64,000 nucleotides of DNA from positions 1-64,000 of the forward strand of contig NZ_JACMYD010000005.1 in assembly GCF_014267345.1 (NCBI RefSeq), given 5' to 3'. Below, piece by piece: positions 50,551 through 61,184 of the stretch; position 1 is the first letter of the stretch, and each line of letters starts with the position of its first letter. This DNA is from Corynebacterium sp. zg-331. GTDB lineage: Bacteria; Actinomycetota; Actinomycetes; Mycobacteriales; Mycobacteriaceae. A program made the translations under genes and the position numbers. The notes beneath the pieces were generated by a model. It did not search any database. It was not told where the DNA came from and was given only the letters and a program-made list of their open reading frames with translations.

Positions 50551-51602
50551 GCGCTCAGCCTACCCGCCGCGGTGCGCACCAACCCAGCCGCGACCCCCAC
50601 CCCGGCCACCCAGACAAAGGCCAGCGGTCCCGCCAGCCAGGCCAGCGGCCCGGTCGCCCCGTAGACCCCCAGCTCACCGCCGGCCAGGTGGGTACCCACC
50701 AGGGTCAGCACCCCCGCGCAGCCGCCCGCGTACACCGCCTCGCGCCAGGTCGGTGTCCGCCGCCACCACAGCGTCACGGCCGCCCCGGCCGGGATCGCCA
50801 ACAGACTCACGGCCCAGGGCCAGGCCTGCCCCGGCACCGCGAAGAGCGGCAGCGGCGGCAGCGGCACCAGGTGAATACTAAAGAGGCTGATCGACGCCTC
50901 CCCCGCATGGAACTCCGCCCCCAGTAACACTGCCGCCGCCGCGATCACCGCGTTGGGCAGATAGAGCAGGCTCACCGCCACCGCGCCGGGTCCCACCTCC
51001 CGCCAGTTCCACACCAACGCCACCAGCCACACCACCGCCGCGGCGCCGAGGAGATACAGGAGGTAACGCACCGCGTCCCGGGCCCACTGCGGCCGGGGGC
51101 GGCCCAGCAGCAGCGCCAGGGTATGCACGATGAGGGTGGTGAGGAAGGCCCAGGGGGAGGGCACATCGACGGGGTAGACAGCGCGGGCATCGAGAAGCAT
51201 GAGCCAGGCGATCCCGGTGAGCGCCAGCGGCACACCCAGCAACAGGCCCACCTCGAATCGGCGGGTGGGTCGGGCACGGCTGAGCAGCCAAATCATGCCC
51301 GCGGCGGGCAGCAGGGGTAGAAAGCCCAGGGTGATCCCGCCCAGCCGAATGGGGGCCATGTTGAGGATCAGCCAGAGTTGCGCCGTCGCGGCGGGCATGG
51401 CCCCCAGGGAGGTGGAGGTCACGAGCAGGCCGGTCATGGCGATGACCACGATGACTAACAGCACCACCACGTGCGGCAAGAGCACCGTGGGCAGGTAGCG
51501 CTGAGCGGCCTTATCCCGCTGCGCGGTGGGCGCGGTCACCTCGCGGTGGGCGCGGCGCCGGGAATCTCCGGGGCGTCTATTACTGCTCATCTTCTTGCTC
51601 AC
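50547..51602 (-). CDS. DUF6350-type polytopic membrane protein (PerM-like)
   Basis: 351 residues. A basic disordered N-terminus (SSNRRPGDSRRRAHREVTAP) is followed by about nine or ten transmembrane segments. This gene next to purN fits the actinobacterial DUF6350 family; the mycobacterial member has been linked to division under stress. Overlaps purN by 4 bp. Confidence 0.78.
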   Translation of the reverse strand: MSKKMSSNRRPGDSRRRAHREVTAPTAQRDKAAQRYLPTVLLPHVVVLLVIVVIAMTGLLVTSTSLGAMPAATAQLWLILNMAPIRLGGITLGFLPLLPAAGMIWLLSRARPTRRFEVGLLLGVPLALTGIAWLMLLDARAVYPVDVPSPWAFLTTLIVHTLALLLGRPRPQWARDAVRYLLYLLGAAAVVWLVALVWNWREVGPGAVAVSLLYLPNAVIAAAAVLLGAEFHAGEASISLFSIHLVPLPPLPLFAVPGQAWPWAVSLLAIPAGAAVTLWWRRTPTWREAVYAGGCAGVLTLVGTHLAGGELGVYGATGPLAWLAGPLAFVWVAGVGVAAGLVRTAAGRLSA

Positions 51603-51705
51603 CGTGCCAGCATATCTCCGATATAGGGCAAAACAGGTTGCCCCGCTCCCACCGAGACGCTATCGTTACACTTCGTAGATAACGAAAGGGTCACGATTCG
51701 CTAAC

Positions 51706-52482
51706 GTGGCGTTACTTCGACGGATGGAAGTGAACGAGTTGGGCAGGCACCACAAATTCAATCCCTCTCAGACGACCAAGGGCCGCATCGCCCTCATGGC
51801 CGTAGCCACGGGCGCCGTTTCTACCGCGGGGGCGGGCGGGGCCGCCGCCGCGCAGCACTCCGGCTCCCACTCCGTCAATTACGCCCTGGCCAGCGATGCC
51901 GAGGAGCTTCCCGCCTCCTCCCCGCAGATCCTGGCGATCTCCGAGTTCAAGCCGGCCACCGGCATCGAAGATCAGCTCGGCAAGGCCGTCAAGTACGCCT
52001 CCGAGCGCGCCGAGGCGGCCAAGGCCGCCCTGCTGACCGCCCAGTCCTCCACCGCCCCCGGCCAGGAGGGCTCCTCCACCGCCGTGGCCAACGCCCTCGG
52101 TGCGGTCAAGCCCGCCATCGGGGTATTCACCTCCGCCTTCGAGGTGCGCTGGGGCACCTTCCACAAGGGCGTGGACATCGCCAACGCCGAGGGCACCCCC
52201 ATCCGGGCCGTGCTCGACGGCACCGTGATCGACTCCGGCCCGGCCTCCGGCTTCGGCCAGTGGATCCGCATCCGCCACGATGACGGCACCGTCACCGTCT
52301 ACGGCCACATGTCCACCCTCTCGGTCAGCGTGGGCGAGCGCGTCACCGCCGGCCAGGTCATCGCCGGGATGGGCAGCCTGGGCTTCTCCACCGGCCCCCA
52401 CCTCCACTTCGAGGTGCACCCCGCCGGCGGCGACGCCATCGACCCCGTGCCGTGGCTCGCCGCGCACGGCATCTCCCTATAG
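51706..52482 (+). CDS. Secreted M23-family peptidase (LytM/NlpD-like)
   Basis: 258 residues from GTG 51706; the ATG at 51724 is an alternative. A signal-like hydrophobic segment (RIALMAVATGAVSTAGAGGA), a helical linker, then the M23 domain: HKGVDIA (zinc His and Asp), GSLGFSTGPHLHFEVH (catalytic HLH). It would cut peptidoglycan cross-bridges or activate an amidase at division. Related corynebacterial genes belong to the MtrAB regulon; no site was identified here. Confidence 0.88.
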   Translation: MALLRRMEVNELGRHHKFNPSQTTKGRIALMAVATGAVSTAGAGGAAAAQHSGSHSVNYALASDAEELPASSPQILAISEFKPATGIEDQLGKAVKYASERAEAAKAALLTAQSSTAPGQEGSSTAVANALGAVKPAIGVFTSAFEVRWGTFHKGVDIANAEGTPIRAVLDGTVIDSGPASGFGQWIRIRHDDGTVTVYGHMSTLSVSVGERVTAGQVIAGMGSLGFSTGPHLHFEVHPAGGDAIDPVPWLAAHGISL

Positions 52483-54594
52483 CTTCTCCATCGGCAACCC
52501 GCCGATGAGCATCAGGCGCACCGTCCCGGCCGAACCGAAATCGATAGTCACCGTAGCGTGTGCGCCTATTCCGTCTGCGGCAATCACGGTGCCCAGGCCG
52601 TACTTGGCGTGATTGACCCGATCCCCCACCACCAGGTGCAGGCTGTTGTTCCTGGTGCGCTGGGGGGCCATCTTTTTCTTCCCTTTCTCCTCGTCCTTCC
52701 ACTCGATAAGGTTCGAGGGGATCTCCTGCAGAAAGCGGCTGGGCGGATTGTTGATCGGGTTGCCCCAGGCCGAGCGCAGCGTGGCGCGGGTAAGGTACAG
52801 CCGCTCCCGCGCGCGAGTAATCCCCACGTAGGCTAATCGACGCTCCTCCGCCAGCTCCCTGGGATCGCCCAGGGAACGCAGGTGCGGGAACTGACCGTCC
52901 TCCCACCCAATGAGGAACACCACCGGGAACTCCAGTCCCTTGGCCGTGTGCAGGGTCATCAGCGTCACCATGCCCTGTTCCTCGTCCGGGATCTGATCCG
53001 CGTCCGCCACCAGGGAGACGCGCTCGAGGAAGGCCTGGAGGCTGCCGTCGAAGTCCTCCCGGTGGGCGGCCTCGGAGGAAAACTCGCGCCCCACGGAGAC
53101 CAGCTCGTTGAGGTTGTCTAGCCTCGCACCGTCCTGAGGATCGCTGGATCCCTCCAGCTGCGTGCGATAGCCGGTGGCCTCCAGGATCTCGTTGATGAGC
53201 TCCCCGATGTTCTCGGACATGTTCTCCCGCAGCCTAGCCATCATCTGCACGAAGCGCCCCACCGCGTTGCGGCCCCGAACCCCAAGCATGTCCACCTTAC
53301 CCGCCGCGGCATCCTCCAGCGCCCGGCTAAAAGAGATCCCCTCCTGCTCGGCGTGCAGCGCGATGAACGACTGCGCGCGCTCACCGATCCCGCGCTTGGG
53401 CGTATTGACGATCCGCCGCGCACTCACCGTGTCCTCCGGGTTATCCAGGACCCGCAGGTAGGCCACCACGTCGCGGATCTCGCGGCGCTCATAAAAGCGA
53501 GTACCGCCCACCACCTTGTACGGCACCCCCGTGCGGATGAACACGTCCTCCAGCGCCCGCGAGGAGTTATTGGTGCGATACATCACCGCGATGTCGGAGT
53601 ACGTCATTCCGCTATCGACGAGCCGATCCACCTCCGCCGCGATATAACGAGCCTCGTCGTGCTCGTTATCCGCCACATAGCCCAGGATCTTCTCCCCCTG
53701 TCCCAGGGCGGTCCACAGGCGCTTGTCTCGGCGATTCTCGTTCCGCGCGATCACCGCGTTGGCGGCGTCCAGGATGGTCTGGGTGGAGCGGTAATTCTGT
53801 TCCAGCAGCACCGTGCGCGCGTCCGGAAAATCCCGTTCGAACTCCTCGATGTTGCGGATCGTGGCCCCGCGGAAGGCGTAGATGGACTGGTCGGAATCGC
53901 CCACCACGCACAGCTCGCTGGCCCCCTCGCCGCGGCCCACCAGGGTAGACACCAGCTCGTACTGGGCGTGGTTGGTGTCCTGGTATTCGTCGATGAGCAC
54001 GTGCCGGAAGCGGCGCCGATAGTACTCCACTACCTGCGGATAGTCCCAGAAGATCCGCACCACCTCCCCGATGAGGTCGTCAAAGTCCACGGCATTGGCC
54101 TGGCGCAGGCGCGCCTGGTATTCCGCGTAGACCCGCGCCAGCGTCGCCTCCTCGGGCTCGGTAAGCTCGTTTTTGGCATGGGAGATCGCCGCGGCCAGCG
54201 CCCGAGGGGTCAGCCGCTTGGGATCGAGGTTCATTTCCTTGGCGATCATGCCCAGCAGGCGGCGGGAATCGTCCGCATCGTAAATGGTGAAGTTCTGCTT
54301 CAGGCCCGCAAGCTGCGCCTGCTGGCGCAGGATCCGCACGCACACGGAGTGGAAGGTAGACACCCACATGCGCTGCGCAATGGGCCCCAGCCGCTCGCGC
54401 ATTTCCGCGGCCGCCTTATTGGTGAAGGTGATGGCCAGGATCTGCCCCGGCTGCACCCCCCGGTGGCGCATCAGGTAGTCGATGCGCCGGGTGAGCACGG
54501 CGGTCTTGCCCGAGCCCGCACCCGCCACGATGAGCAGCGGGGAGCCCGTGTGCTCCACCGCCGCGCGTTGCTGTTCATTGAGAGAATAATCCAT
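52477..54594 (-). CDS. pcrA: ATP-dependent DNA helicase PcrA/UvrD type
   Basis: 705 residues from ATG 54594 (MDYSLNEQQRAAVEHTGSPL). Motif I AGAGSGKTAVLTRRI, motif II LIDEYQDTNHAQYE, motif III GDSDQSIYAFRGA, motif IV EQNYRSTQ and motif VI AYVGITRARERLYL are present; the C-terminal tail ends with the UvrD-type small domain. It unwinds DNA in repair. The gene is divergent from chorismate mutase, with about 40 bp between starts. The 3' end overlaps the M23 gene by 6 bp. Confidence 0.95.
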   Translation of the reverse strand: MDYSLNEQQRAAVEHTGSPLLIVAGAGSGKTAVLTRRIDYLMRHRGVQPGQILAITFTNKAAAEMRERLGPIAQRMWVSTFHSVCVRILRQQAQLAGLKQNFTIYDADDSRRLLGMIAKEMNLDPKRLTPRALAAAISHAKNELTEPEEATLARVYAEYQARLRQANAVDFDDLIGEVVRIFWDYPQVVEYYRRRFRHVLIDEYQDTNHAQYELVSTLVGRGEGASELCVVGDSDQSIYAFRGATIRNIEEFERDFPDARTVLLEQNYRSTQTILDAANAVIARNENRRDKRLWTALGQGEKILGYVADNEHDEARYIAAEVDRLVDSGMTYSDIAVMYRTNNSSRALEDVFIRTGVPYKVVGGTRFYERREIRDVVAYLRVLDNPEDTVSARRIVNTPKRGIGERAQSFIALHAEQEGISFSRALEDAAAGKVDMLGVRGRNAVGRFVQMMARLRENMSENIGELINEILEATGYRTQLEGSSDPQDGARLDNLNELVSVGREFSSEAAHREDFDGSLQAFLERVSLVADADQIPDEEQGMVTLMTLHTAKGLEFPVVFLIGWEDGQFPHLRSLGDPRELAEERRLAYVGITRARERLYLTRATLRSAWGNPINNPPSRFLQEIPSNLIEWKDEEKGKKKMAPQRTRNNSLHLVVGDRVNHAKYGLGTVIAADGIGAHATVTIDFGSAGTVRLMLIGGLPMEKL

Positions 54595-54636
54595 GATGCC
54601 TACCAACCTACCCGGCGGCCGTGGCAATATAGTTCC

Positions 54637-54888
54637 ATGAGCACCGAGGACGAGATCCAGCGCTACCGCGAGGAAATCAACAGGCTCGACCAGGAGATTC
54701 TCGACGCCGTCAAGCGCCGCACCGAGATCTCCCGGATCATCGGCCGCACCCGCCGCGACTCCGGCGGCACCCGCCTGGTGCACGCCCGCGAGGTGGCCAT
54801 CATCAATCACTTCCGCGAGGAGATCGGGGAGGAAGGACCCGCCCTGGCCGCTATTCTGCTGCGCATGGGGCGGGGAAAATTGGGTTAA
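54637..54888 (+). CDS. Chorismate mutase (AroQ type)
   Basis: 83 residues from ATG 54637, with TATAGT about 5 bp before the start region, so leaderless expression is likely. AroQ helix pattern: EINRLDQEILDAVKRRTEIS, then RIIGRTRRDSGGTRLVH, with Arg and Lys of the active site visible. Makes prephenate for Phe/Tyr. Between pgi and pcrA as in other corynebacteria, although four extra genes now separate it from pgi. Confidence 0.92.
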   Translation: MSTEDEIQRYREEINRLDQEILDAVKRRTEISRIIGRTRRDSGGTRLVHAREVAIINHFREEIGEEGPALAAILLRMGRGKLG

Positions 54889-55477
54889 TAAAATGGATCA
54901 CGCCCAGGCAAGCAATCAGTATTTCTACCGCTGCCAGGACGGGCGAAATGCCAAGGCCCGTCGAATTGCCGAATAGGAAGAATAGGGACGGAAACCAGCC
55001 CGTGCTTCCCAGAAACAAGGCGACGATAAGGGCCAACCACGCCGCGAGGCGGCGAGAAAAACCCCAAAGAATGAGAAGAATGCCGACCGCCAGCGCACTG
55101 TGGAGGCACACCACGAGGATAAGGCTCGGCACGCAATAGCGGGCTACGAGCACCAAGACAAGCAATCCCACTTCGGCCGTCACCAGGGCGATGAGCAGTG
55201 CTTTTGCGCCCCGCACGTCCCTGGCCGTAATGGATCGCTCGTACAAGTAATCCCATCGGGATAACAGCAGCAGGAACAGCACCACGACCACCGCGCAGGG
55301 GAGGAAATTGGCCAGATGATTCTCTGGTTGAATAAAATCTCCCAGGGGGTGCGGCAGCGCCGTATCGTACTTCCATGCCGCCGCCAGCGCCATGAGAAAA
55401 ACCAGGGAACTCGCGCCCCACTGGCGCACGTGAAAATAACCTACCACGGCCCCACCGCCGTATTGGGATCTGCGCAC
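54851..55477 (-). CDS. Polytopic membrane protein of the ABC/secreted-peptide operon
   Basis: 208 residues with about six hydrophobic segments. Last gene of a four-gene minus-strand operon; overlaps the gene upstream by 37 bp in a different frame. A GTG nearer the upstream stop is an alternative start. Its 3' end overlaps chorismate mutase (convergent) by 38 bp. Probably a second membrane subunit of the transporter or an immunity-type protein. No family recognised. Confidence 0.65.
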   Translation of the reverse strand: MRRSQYGGGAVVGYFHVRQWGASSLVFLMALAAAWKYDTALPHPLGDFIQPENHLANFLPCAVVVVLFLLLLSRWDYLYERSITARDVRGAKALLIALVTAEVGLLVLVLVARYCVPSLILVVCLHSALAVGILLILWGFSRRLAAWLALIVALFLGSTGWFPSLFFLFGNSTGLGISPVLAAVEILIACLGVIHFINPIFPAPCAAE

Positions 55478-56688
55478 TTCTCCAACTCCATGACGTAGGG
55501 CTTTATCTCCCGGGCGAGCGCATCGGCATCGGTTCGATCCCCCATCCAGTCGCTAATCCTGCCATCGTGCGTAGAAAAAGAAACATACCTGGGAGCACCC
55601 GGAAAAAGAATCCTTTTGGCCACAAGCCCAATCTCGAATCCTATAGTCTCGTAGAAACTGGGATCATAATCCACGCATCCCCGCATCTGATCACGAAGAT
55701 ACGACGAAGCTACAGTAGACAGCATCGCCGCCTGGTGTCTGATGGAATCCAGCGTGGGATTGCCATCTGCCCTCGGAAAATCGCGCAAAGAATGCGTGGT
55801 GGTTATGCCCTCGGGAACGCGCACCCCGGCCCCCCGGAGGAAATCGACATATTCGGGCCACTTGCCGTTCAAGGCCTCGATATAGACACGACTTTCCTCC
55901 CACCCGCAGACCCTGCTTCCCCGATACTCATCGGTGCAGGAAAGCCTCTGCGGAAGGGCTCGGGGCACCAGGTCATACCCCGGGACCAGGACCGCAAGAA
56001 GAATCAGCAACGCGGCACACAGCGAGGATACCGCCACCCTCCCCTTTCTTCCCACCAGAAGAAATAAAAGGCAAAGCCAAAGGAACACCATGAGGGAGAA
56101 GACCGAGGCAATGCCATGCCCCACGGAGAGAGAAAGATCTACCCGATCGCCCAGCCCCTCCGCCGGGGGAACCACGATCGGGAGGGGAGAAAACGCATGG
56201 TGATACTTCCCCGCAAGAACTAGGAGGGCGGCGAAGAAAAAGGCCGCCACGGGGGCCAGAATCTTTTTACCGTGCAGCACCACCCCCATCGCCATCCCGG
56301 CGGCGCCGGCCGCAGGCGGCCAGAGAAGATAGTACCCTGCCAACCACCACCAGGGCTCGCCGCCCGGGGTCACCGCCATCAGCTTCCAGAGCAGGATACC
56401 GAGAGAGGCCCCGAGGAAAAGATACCCGCCCATCAGCACGGGGAGCATGAGTAAGAAGAAGAACCTCACCCCAGACCTGGAGCAGGATCGCAGGTACTCC
56501 ACGCGGGCACCCGCCACCGACCACGCGGCCCCCAGGGCAAGGAGCATACCGCCGAGGGTGATCACGTTCCAGGCCTGGGCGTTAAAGGAGGGCCAGTACC
56601 CAAAAACCTGCGCCCCGCCCAGGGCATAGGCCAAGACGGGCAGAGGCATCAAAGGTATTATTATCCTCAGAAAACGAAACCCAAGCAC
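55441..56688 (-). CDS. ABC transporter permease-like membrane protein with external domain
   Basis: 415 residues. About six transmembrane segments (about 10-245) are followed by a 170-residue soluble domain (DEYRGSRVCGWEESRVYIEA to PYVMELEKCADPN) with several cysteines, probably outside the cell. It lies 2 bp after the ABC ATPase gene, so it should be its permease. Distinct from the common ABC-2 families by its large C-terminal domain. Confidence 0.7.
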   Translation of the reverse strand: MLGFRFLRIIIPLMPLPVLAYALGGAQVFGYWPSFNAQAWNVITLGGMLLALGAAWSVAGARVEYLRSCSRSGVRFFFLLMLPVLMGGYLFLGASLGILLWKLMAVTPGGEPWWWLAGYYLLWPPAAGAAGMAMGVVLHGKKILAPVAAFFFAALLVLAGKYHHAFSPLPIVVPPAEGLGDRVDLSLSVGHGIASVFSLMVFLWLCLLFLLVGRKGRVAVSSLCAALLILLAVLVPGYDLVPRALPQRLSCTDEYRGSRVCGWEESRVYIEALNGKWPEYVDFLRGAGVRVPEGITTTHSLRDFPRADGNPTLDSIRHQAAMLSTVASSYLRDQMRGCVDYDPSFYETIGFEIGLVAKRILFPGAPRYVSFSTHDGRISDWMGDRTDADALAREIKPYVMELEKCADPNTAVGPW

Positions 56689-56690
56689 GA

Positions 56691-57404
56691 CTACCCCTCC
56701 GTGAGCATCTCGAAGGCGGATTCCATATCGCCATATTCCCGCATGAAGCTATCCGCTTTTCCGCTCGCAACGATTCTTCCGTGCGCGAGGAATGCGACGC
56801 GATCCGTCTGCATGACATCCTCGGCCACGTGCGTGCTCATCACAATGGCCGTCCCCGCCGCTGCCCGTTTTTGCAAAATGGACATGATCGATCGCCTGTT
56901 CTTGGGATCCAATCCCGCGGTCGGTTCATCGAGCAGCAGCAGCGAGGGATCGTGCACCAGCCCGGCGGCAATCACCAGCCTCCTGCGCAGTCCGCCGGAC
57001 AGATTGCCGGCCTTATCGCCACCGCGATCCTCCAGACCCACCTGCCGCAGGGAACGGGCGATGGCCTCCTCCCTATCGGCGCGCTTCACGCCCCGCAACC
57101 AGGCGACATCGCGCATAATGGACTGTACTTTCTGCGATGAATCGAAGGGAAAATCCTGGGGCACCCATCCCACGGAGGAGCGAATCCTCCGCACCGATCC
57201 CCCATCAAGGTCCTCACCGGCCACCACCACCGTGCCGTCATATCCGGAGGTCACCTCCGTGGCCAGGATCCTCATGAGGGTCGATTTTCCCGCGCCGTTT
57301 TCACCCAACAGAGAGACCAGCCCTTCTTTATGGGAAAAGCTGACCCCGTTGAGAACGGGCCGAGAGCGAGAATACCGGTAGTGAAGATTCTCCACCTCGA
57401 TCAT
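56691..57404 (-). CDS. ABC transporter ATP-binding protein
   Basis: 237 residues from ATG 57404 (MIEVENLHYRYSRSRPVLNG). Walker A GENGAGKST, Q-loop GWVPQDFPF, signature LSGGLRRRLVIA, Walker B SLLLLDEPTAGLDP and switch His (STHVAED). A stand-alone CcmA-type exporter ATPase. It begins 12 bp after the secreted peptide gene, with the permease gene following. Confidence 0.93.
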   Translation of the reverse strand: MIEVENLHYRYSRSRPVLNGVSFSHKEGLVSLLGENGAGKSTLMRILATEVTSGYDGTVVVAGEDLDGGSVRRIRSSVGWVPQDFPFDSSQKVQSIMRDVAWLRGVKRADREEAIARSLRQVGLEDRGGDKAGNLSGGLRRRLVIAAGLVHDPSLLLLDEPTAGLDPKNRRSIMSILQKRAAAGTAIVMSTHVAEDVMQTDRVAFLAHGRIVASGKADSFMREYGDMESAFEMLTEG

Positions 57405-57415
57405 CGCGGCCTCAC

Positions 57416-57724
57416 CTAGCCCAGCCACGCACTGGCGGAAACGATCCTGGACCAGCCACCACACTTGGTAGAGAAGGACACCGTTTCCCCAGGACCAATA
57501 GACTTCCGCACATGCGGGTTGTGCCAATTAGGCTGGCAATCAACGTACAGATTAGCAGTGGTCACCGATCCGGTGGGGTTATGGCAGATGGCGGTCACCC
57601 CCGAATTATCATTATTAAGCGCCGTTTTGCAGTTTTCATCCGCCGACGCCGTGGCGACCGTCATGCCGCCGAGAGAAATGAACGCTGCCGCAAAAGCGGC
57701 AGCGGCCTTACGAGATATGCGCAT
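57416..57724 (-). CDS. Small secreted four-cysteine peptide
   Basis: 102 residues with GGGAGGG before the ATG. A clear signal peptide (RKAAAAFAAAFISLGGMTVA, cleavage after TASA about residue 28) leaves a 74-residue mature part with Cys32, Cys47, Cys63 and Cys88. No family recognised; small secreted disulfide-bonded peptides next to an ABC exporter suggest a bacteriocin-like or signalling role. First gene of the operon. Confidence 0.75.
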   Translation of the reverse strand: MRISRKAAAAFAAAFISLGGMTVATASADENCKTALNNDNSGVTAICHNPTGSVTTANLYVDCQPNWHNPHVRKSIGPGETVSFSTKCGGWSRIVSASAWLG

Positions 57725-57741
57725 AGCACCCTCCCATATCC

Positions 57742-57781
57742 TTAGTGTCCGGCATTACCATTTAGTAATTCCGGACACTAA
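57742..57781. repeat. 40-bp near-perfect palindrome upstream of the secreted-peptide operon
   Basis: Outer arms TTAGTGTCCGG (57742-57752) and CCGGACACTAA (57771-57781) are perfect inverted repeats. Inside them ATTAC and GTAAT pair again, leaving a 6-nt loop and one mismatch. It lies 18-57 bp before the peptide gene start and about 100 bp before pgi. It could be a regulator-binding site or an RNA hairpin in the leader. Confidence 0.75.
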
Positions 57782-57881
57782 GCTACACCCCTGCGGGTTA
57801 GCTGTAAAGAGCACGCCAAAAAATAGGCACTAAAGTATATTTGTCCCCGTAGCCCCTACCCCGTCAAAGAAAGCAGAGGCC

Positions 57882-59441
<1,560 letters not shown>

Positions 59442-60635
59442 TGCCCCCAGTTATAGGACCAGGTCGCGTACCGCGGCCTGGCCAACGGGCCTTCGGGCAG
59501 CGTGGCGAGGGTGGTGCCGTCCCGGAACGTCCATCGACACACTCCGGAGTGCGTCATGAACATCCTAGCCTCGTCGAAAGTCAGCATGTTGTGGTGCTTC
59601 CGGCACAGGCAGGCCAGGTTAGTCAGCGCGGTCGGGCCGCCCACCTCGTACTCAATGACGTGGTGCAACTCCGTGCGCTGCGCGCTACACCCCGGGTAGC
59701 GGCAGCCGCCGTCGCGCAGCCGAACTGCGACCGCGAGCACCTCGGAGGGATCGTGGCCGATCGACTCGCGCACCGTGCTTAAGTCGCGGCGATGCGTAAT
59801 CCGCCTCGCCCAGAATCTCCCCTGCGCGGCCACGAGATCGCCCGCTCCCACCATGTGTACCGGGCCGGTACCGTCACCGAAGAGGTGCAGGGTCACCCGG
59901 AACTCCCCCGCCTGCGTGGCCAGGTGGAACAACGCCTCAGAGAGACAGCAGTCTTCCCGCCGAGCGATCGCCGCGAGCGCCTGATAGACCGCGTGTGCCT
60001 GATCCCTCGGCAGACGCAGATCAAAACGGGACAGCCCCTCGCCGTGGCGCAGCACCCGCCGCGGGGCTTCTCGTGCATAAAAATTCGGTAGTAGGGAGTC
60101 CACAAAGGAACGCAGGCGCCGCACGATGGCGCGTCGGCTGGGCAGAACCTGCATCGGTACCTGCGGGGTGAGGTAGTCGGACAGGTGAGCATCGACGGCC
60201 GCCCAGTGCTCCTCCGGCACTCCGCGCAGGCTTAAGGCCACGCCCACCACCCGATCCATGTCTAGCAGGCCCGCACCGGCAACTTTGGCGTAAAGCCTCG
60301 GTAGCTTGTGCAACACGGCAGCTGCATAGATGTGATGGCGCACCGAGGCTGGGCTGCACCCCATGCGCGGAGCCAGGGACTCCACGACCTGGCTAAACTC
60401 GTCTTCCTCCAAGTCCGGTACCATCGCCTCCCACAGGGCTAGATCCTCCTTGTTCCGGCTCATGTAGCGCCGGGCCATGGGATCCTCGGGTGCGGCACAC
60501 AGGTAGCACGGCGTATCTAGTACCAGCCGGTGCGCCAGCGCGGTATCCAGTGCCTCGTCGGCAAAACTAACGGTCATCGTGTCCCCCTCGTGAGCGTTCC
60601 CCTGCCCACAAGAATAGCACCTTCTCCCGCACCGA

Positions 60636-60651
60636 ACAAACATACGTTCGA
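60636..60651. promoter_or_regulatory. LexA-like SOS box upstream of the DUF222/HNH gene
   Basis: ACAAACATACGTTCGA matches the actinobacterial SOS palindrome TCGAACATACGTTCGA (consensus TCGAA-N6-TTCGA class) except at two positions of the left arm. It is 59 bp before the start codon, where a promoter is expected. Confidence 0.55.
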
Positions 60652-60903
60652 TGAACATCCTTGCCCACCCTCCGCGATATGAGCCAGCAGGACGTCCCCC
60701 GAGTTGCCCCCGTTCACAATCCTCTCGTTCCGGATTGCGCTTTTCCAGATCACGGGTATTCGTCACCTGCAGATTTCCCGTTTGCGCAGGTCAAGGCCAT
60801 ACGTCAAATGTGACTAAAATGGGAAAAATGGTCGCTATGGAGGCTCGTGCGGGATTTTTGCGGGATTGCACGAGACGTATAGCGGCTGCTCTAGCCTGGG
60901 ATC
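60652..60903. other. Intergenic junction between host and second prophage region
   Basis: About 250 bp with no convincing gene. It changes from host-like GC-rich sequence to more A-rich sequence near 60800 (AAAATGGGAAAAATGGTCGC). The phage/host junction may lie here, but no attachment repeat can be recognised because the other end of the element is outside the window. Confidence 0.4.
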
Positions 60904-61099
60904 ATGCTGCTGATCGACGCCGATAATGGCCACTGGCAAGCCGTCGACACCCCCGCCGAGCTGACCGCCACGCTGATTGCCCGCCTGCCCACACCCTAGA
61001 GGGCGGTGACCTCGCCACGCTCACCGCTCTTGCGGTGGGCTGCCAGCCCGGCGACGTCATCATCGAGGACGTCGCCCAACCTCGACAGGCCAGGTGAGA
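60904..61099 (+). pseudogene. Small phage gene with a frameshift
   Basis: The first frame gives MLLIDADNGHWQAVDTPAEL and LTATLIARLPTP before a stop at 60999. The next frame continues sensibly from about 60993 (LEGGDLATLTALAVGCQPGD, then VIIEDVAQPRQAR) to TGA 61097-61099. Together they would form one protein of about 64 residues. A one-base loss or gain near 60985-60998 explains it. Function unknown. Confidence 0.5.
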
Positions 61100-61118
61100 T
61101 AAAGGTCATATCATATCA

Positions 61119-61149
61119 AGTTGGCATAAATATACCCAGTTGGTATATA
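61119..61149 (+). promoter_or_regulatory. Promoter with operator-like palindrome for the 61185-63072 operon
   Basis: -35 TTGGCA (61121-61126), a 17-bp spacer and -10 TATATA (61144-61149) form a strong promoter. The palindrome TATACC-CAGTT-GGTATA (61131-61147) overlaps the -10, and AGTTGG(C/T)ATA is repeated at 61119 and 61138. A repressor bound here would block the promoter. Confidence 0.65.
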
Positions 61150-61184
61150 CTAGGGGTACAAGCAAAACAGAAAGGAATAACAAA

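Noticed and set aside
53353-54636. Long plus-strand ORF upstream of chorismate mutase
   Set aside because: Only the last 83 codons are chorismate mutase; the upstream part is the antisense shadow of pcrA. A promoter-like TATAGT and ATG at 54637 mark the real start.
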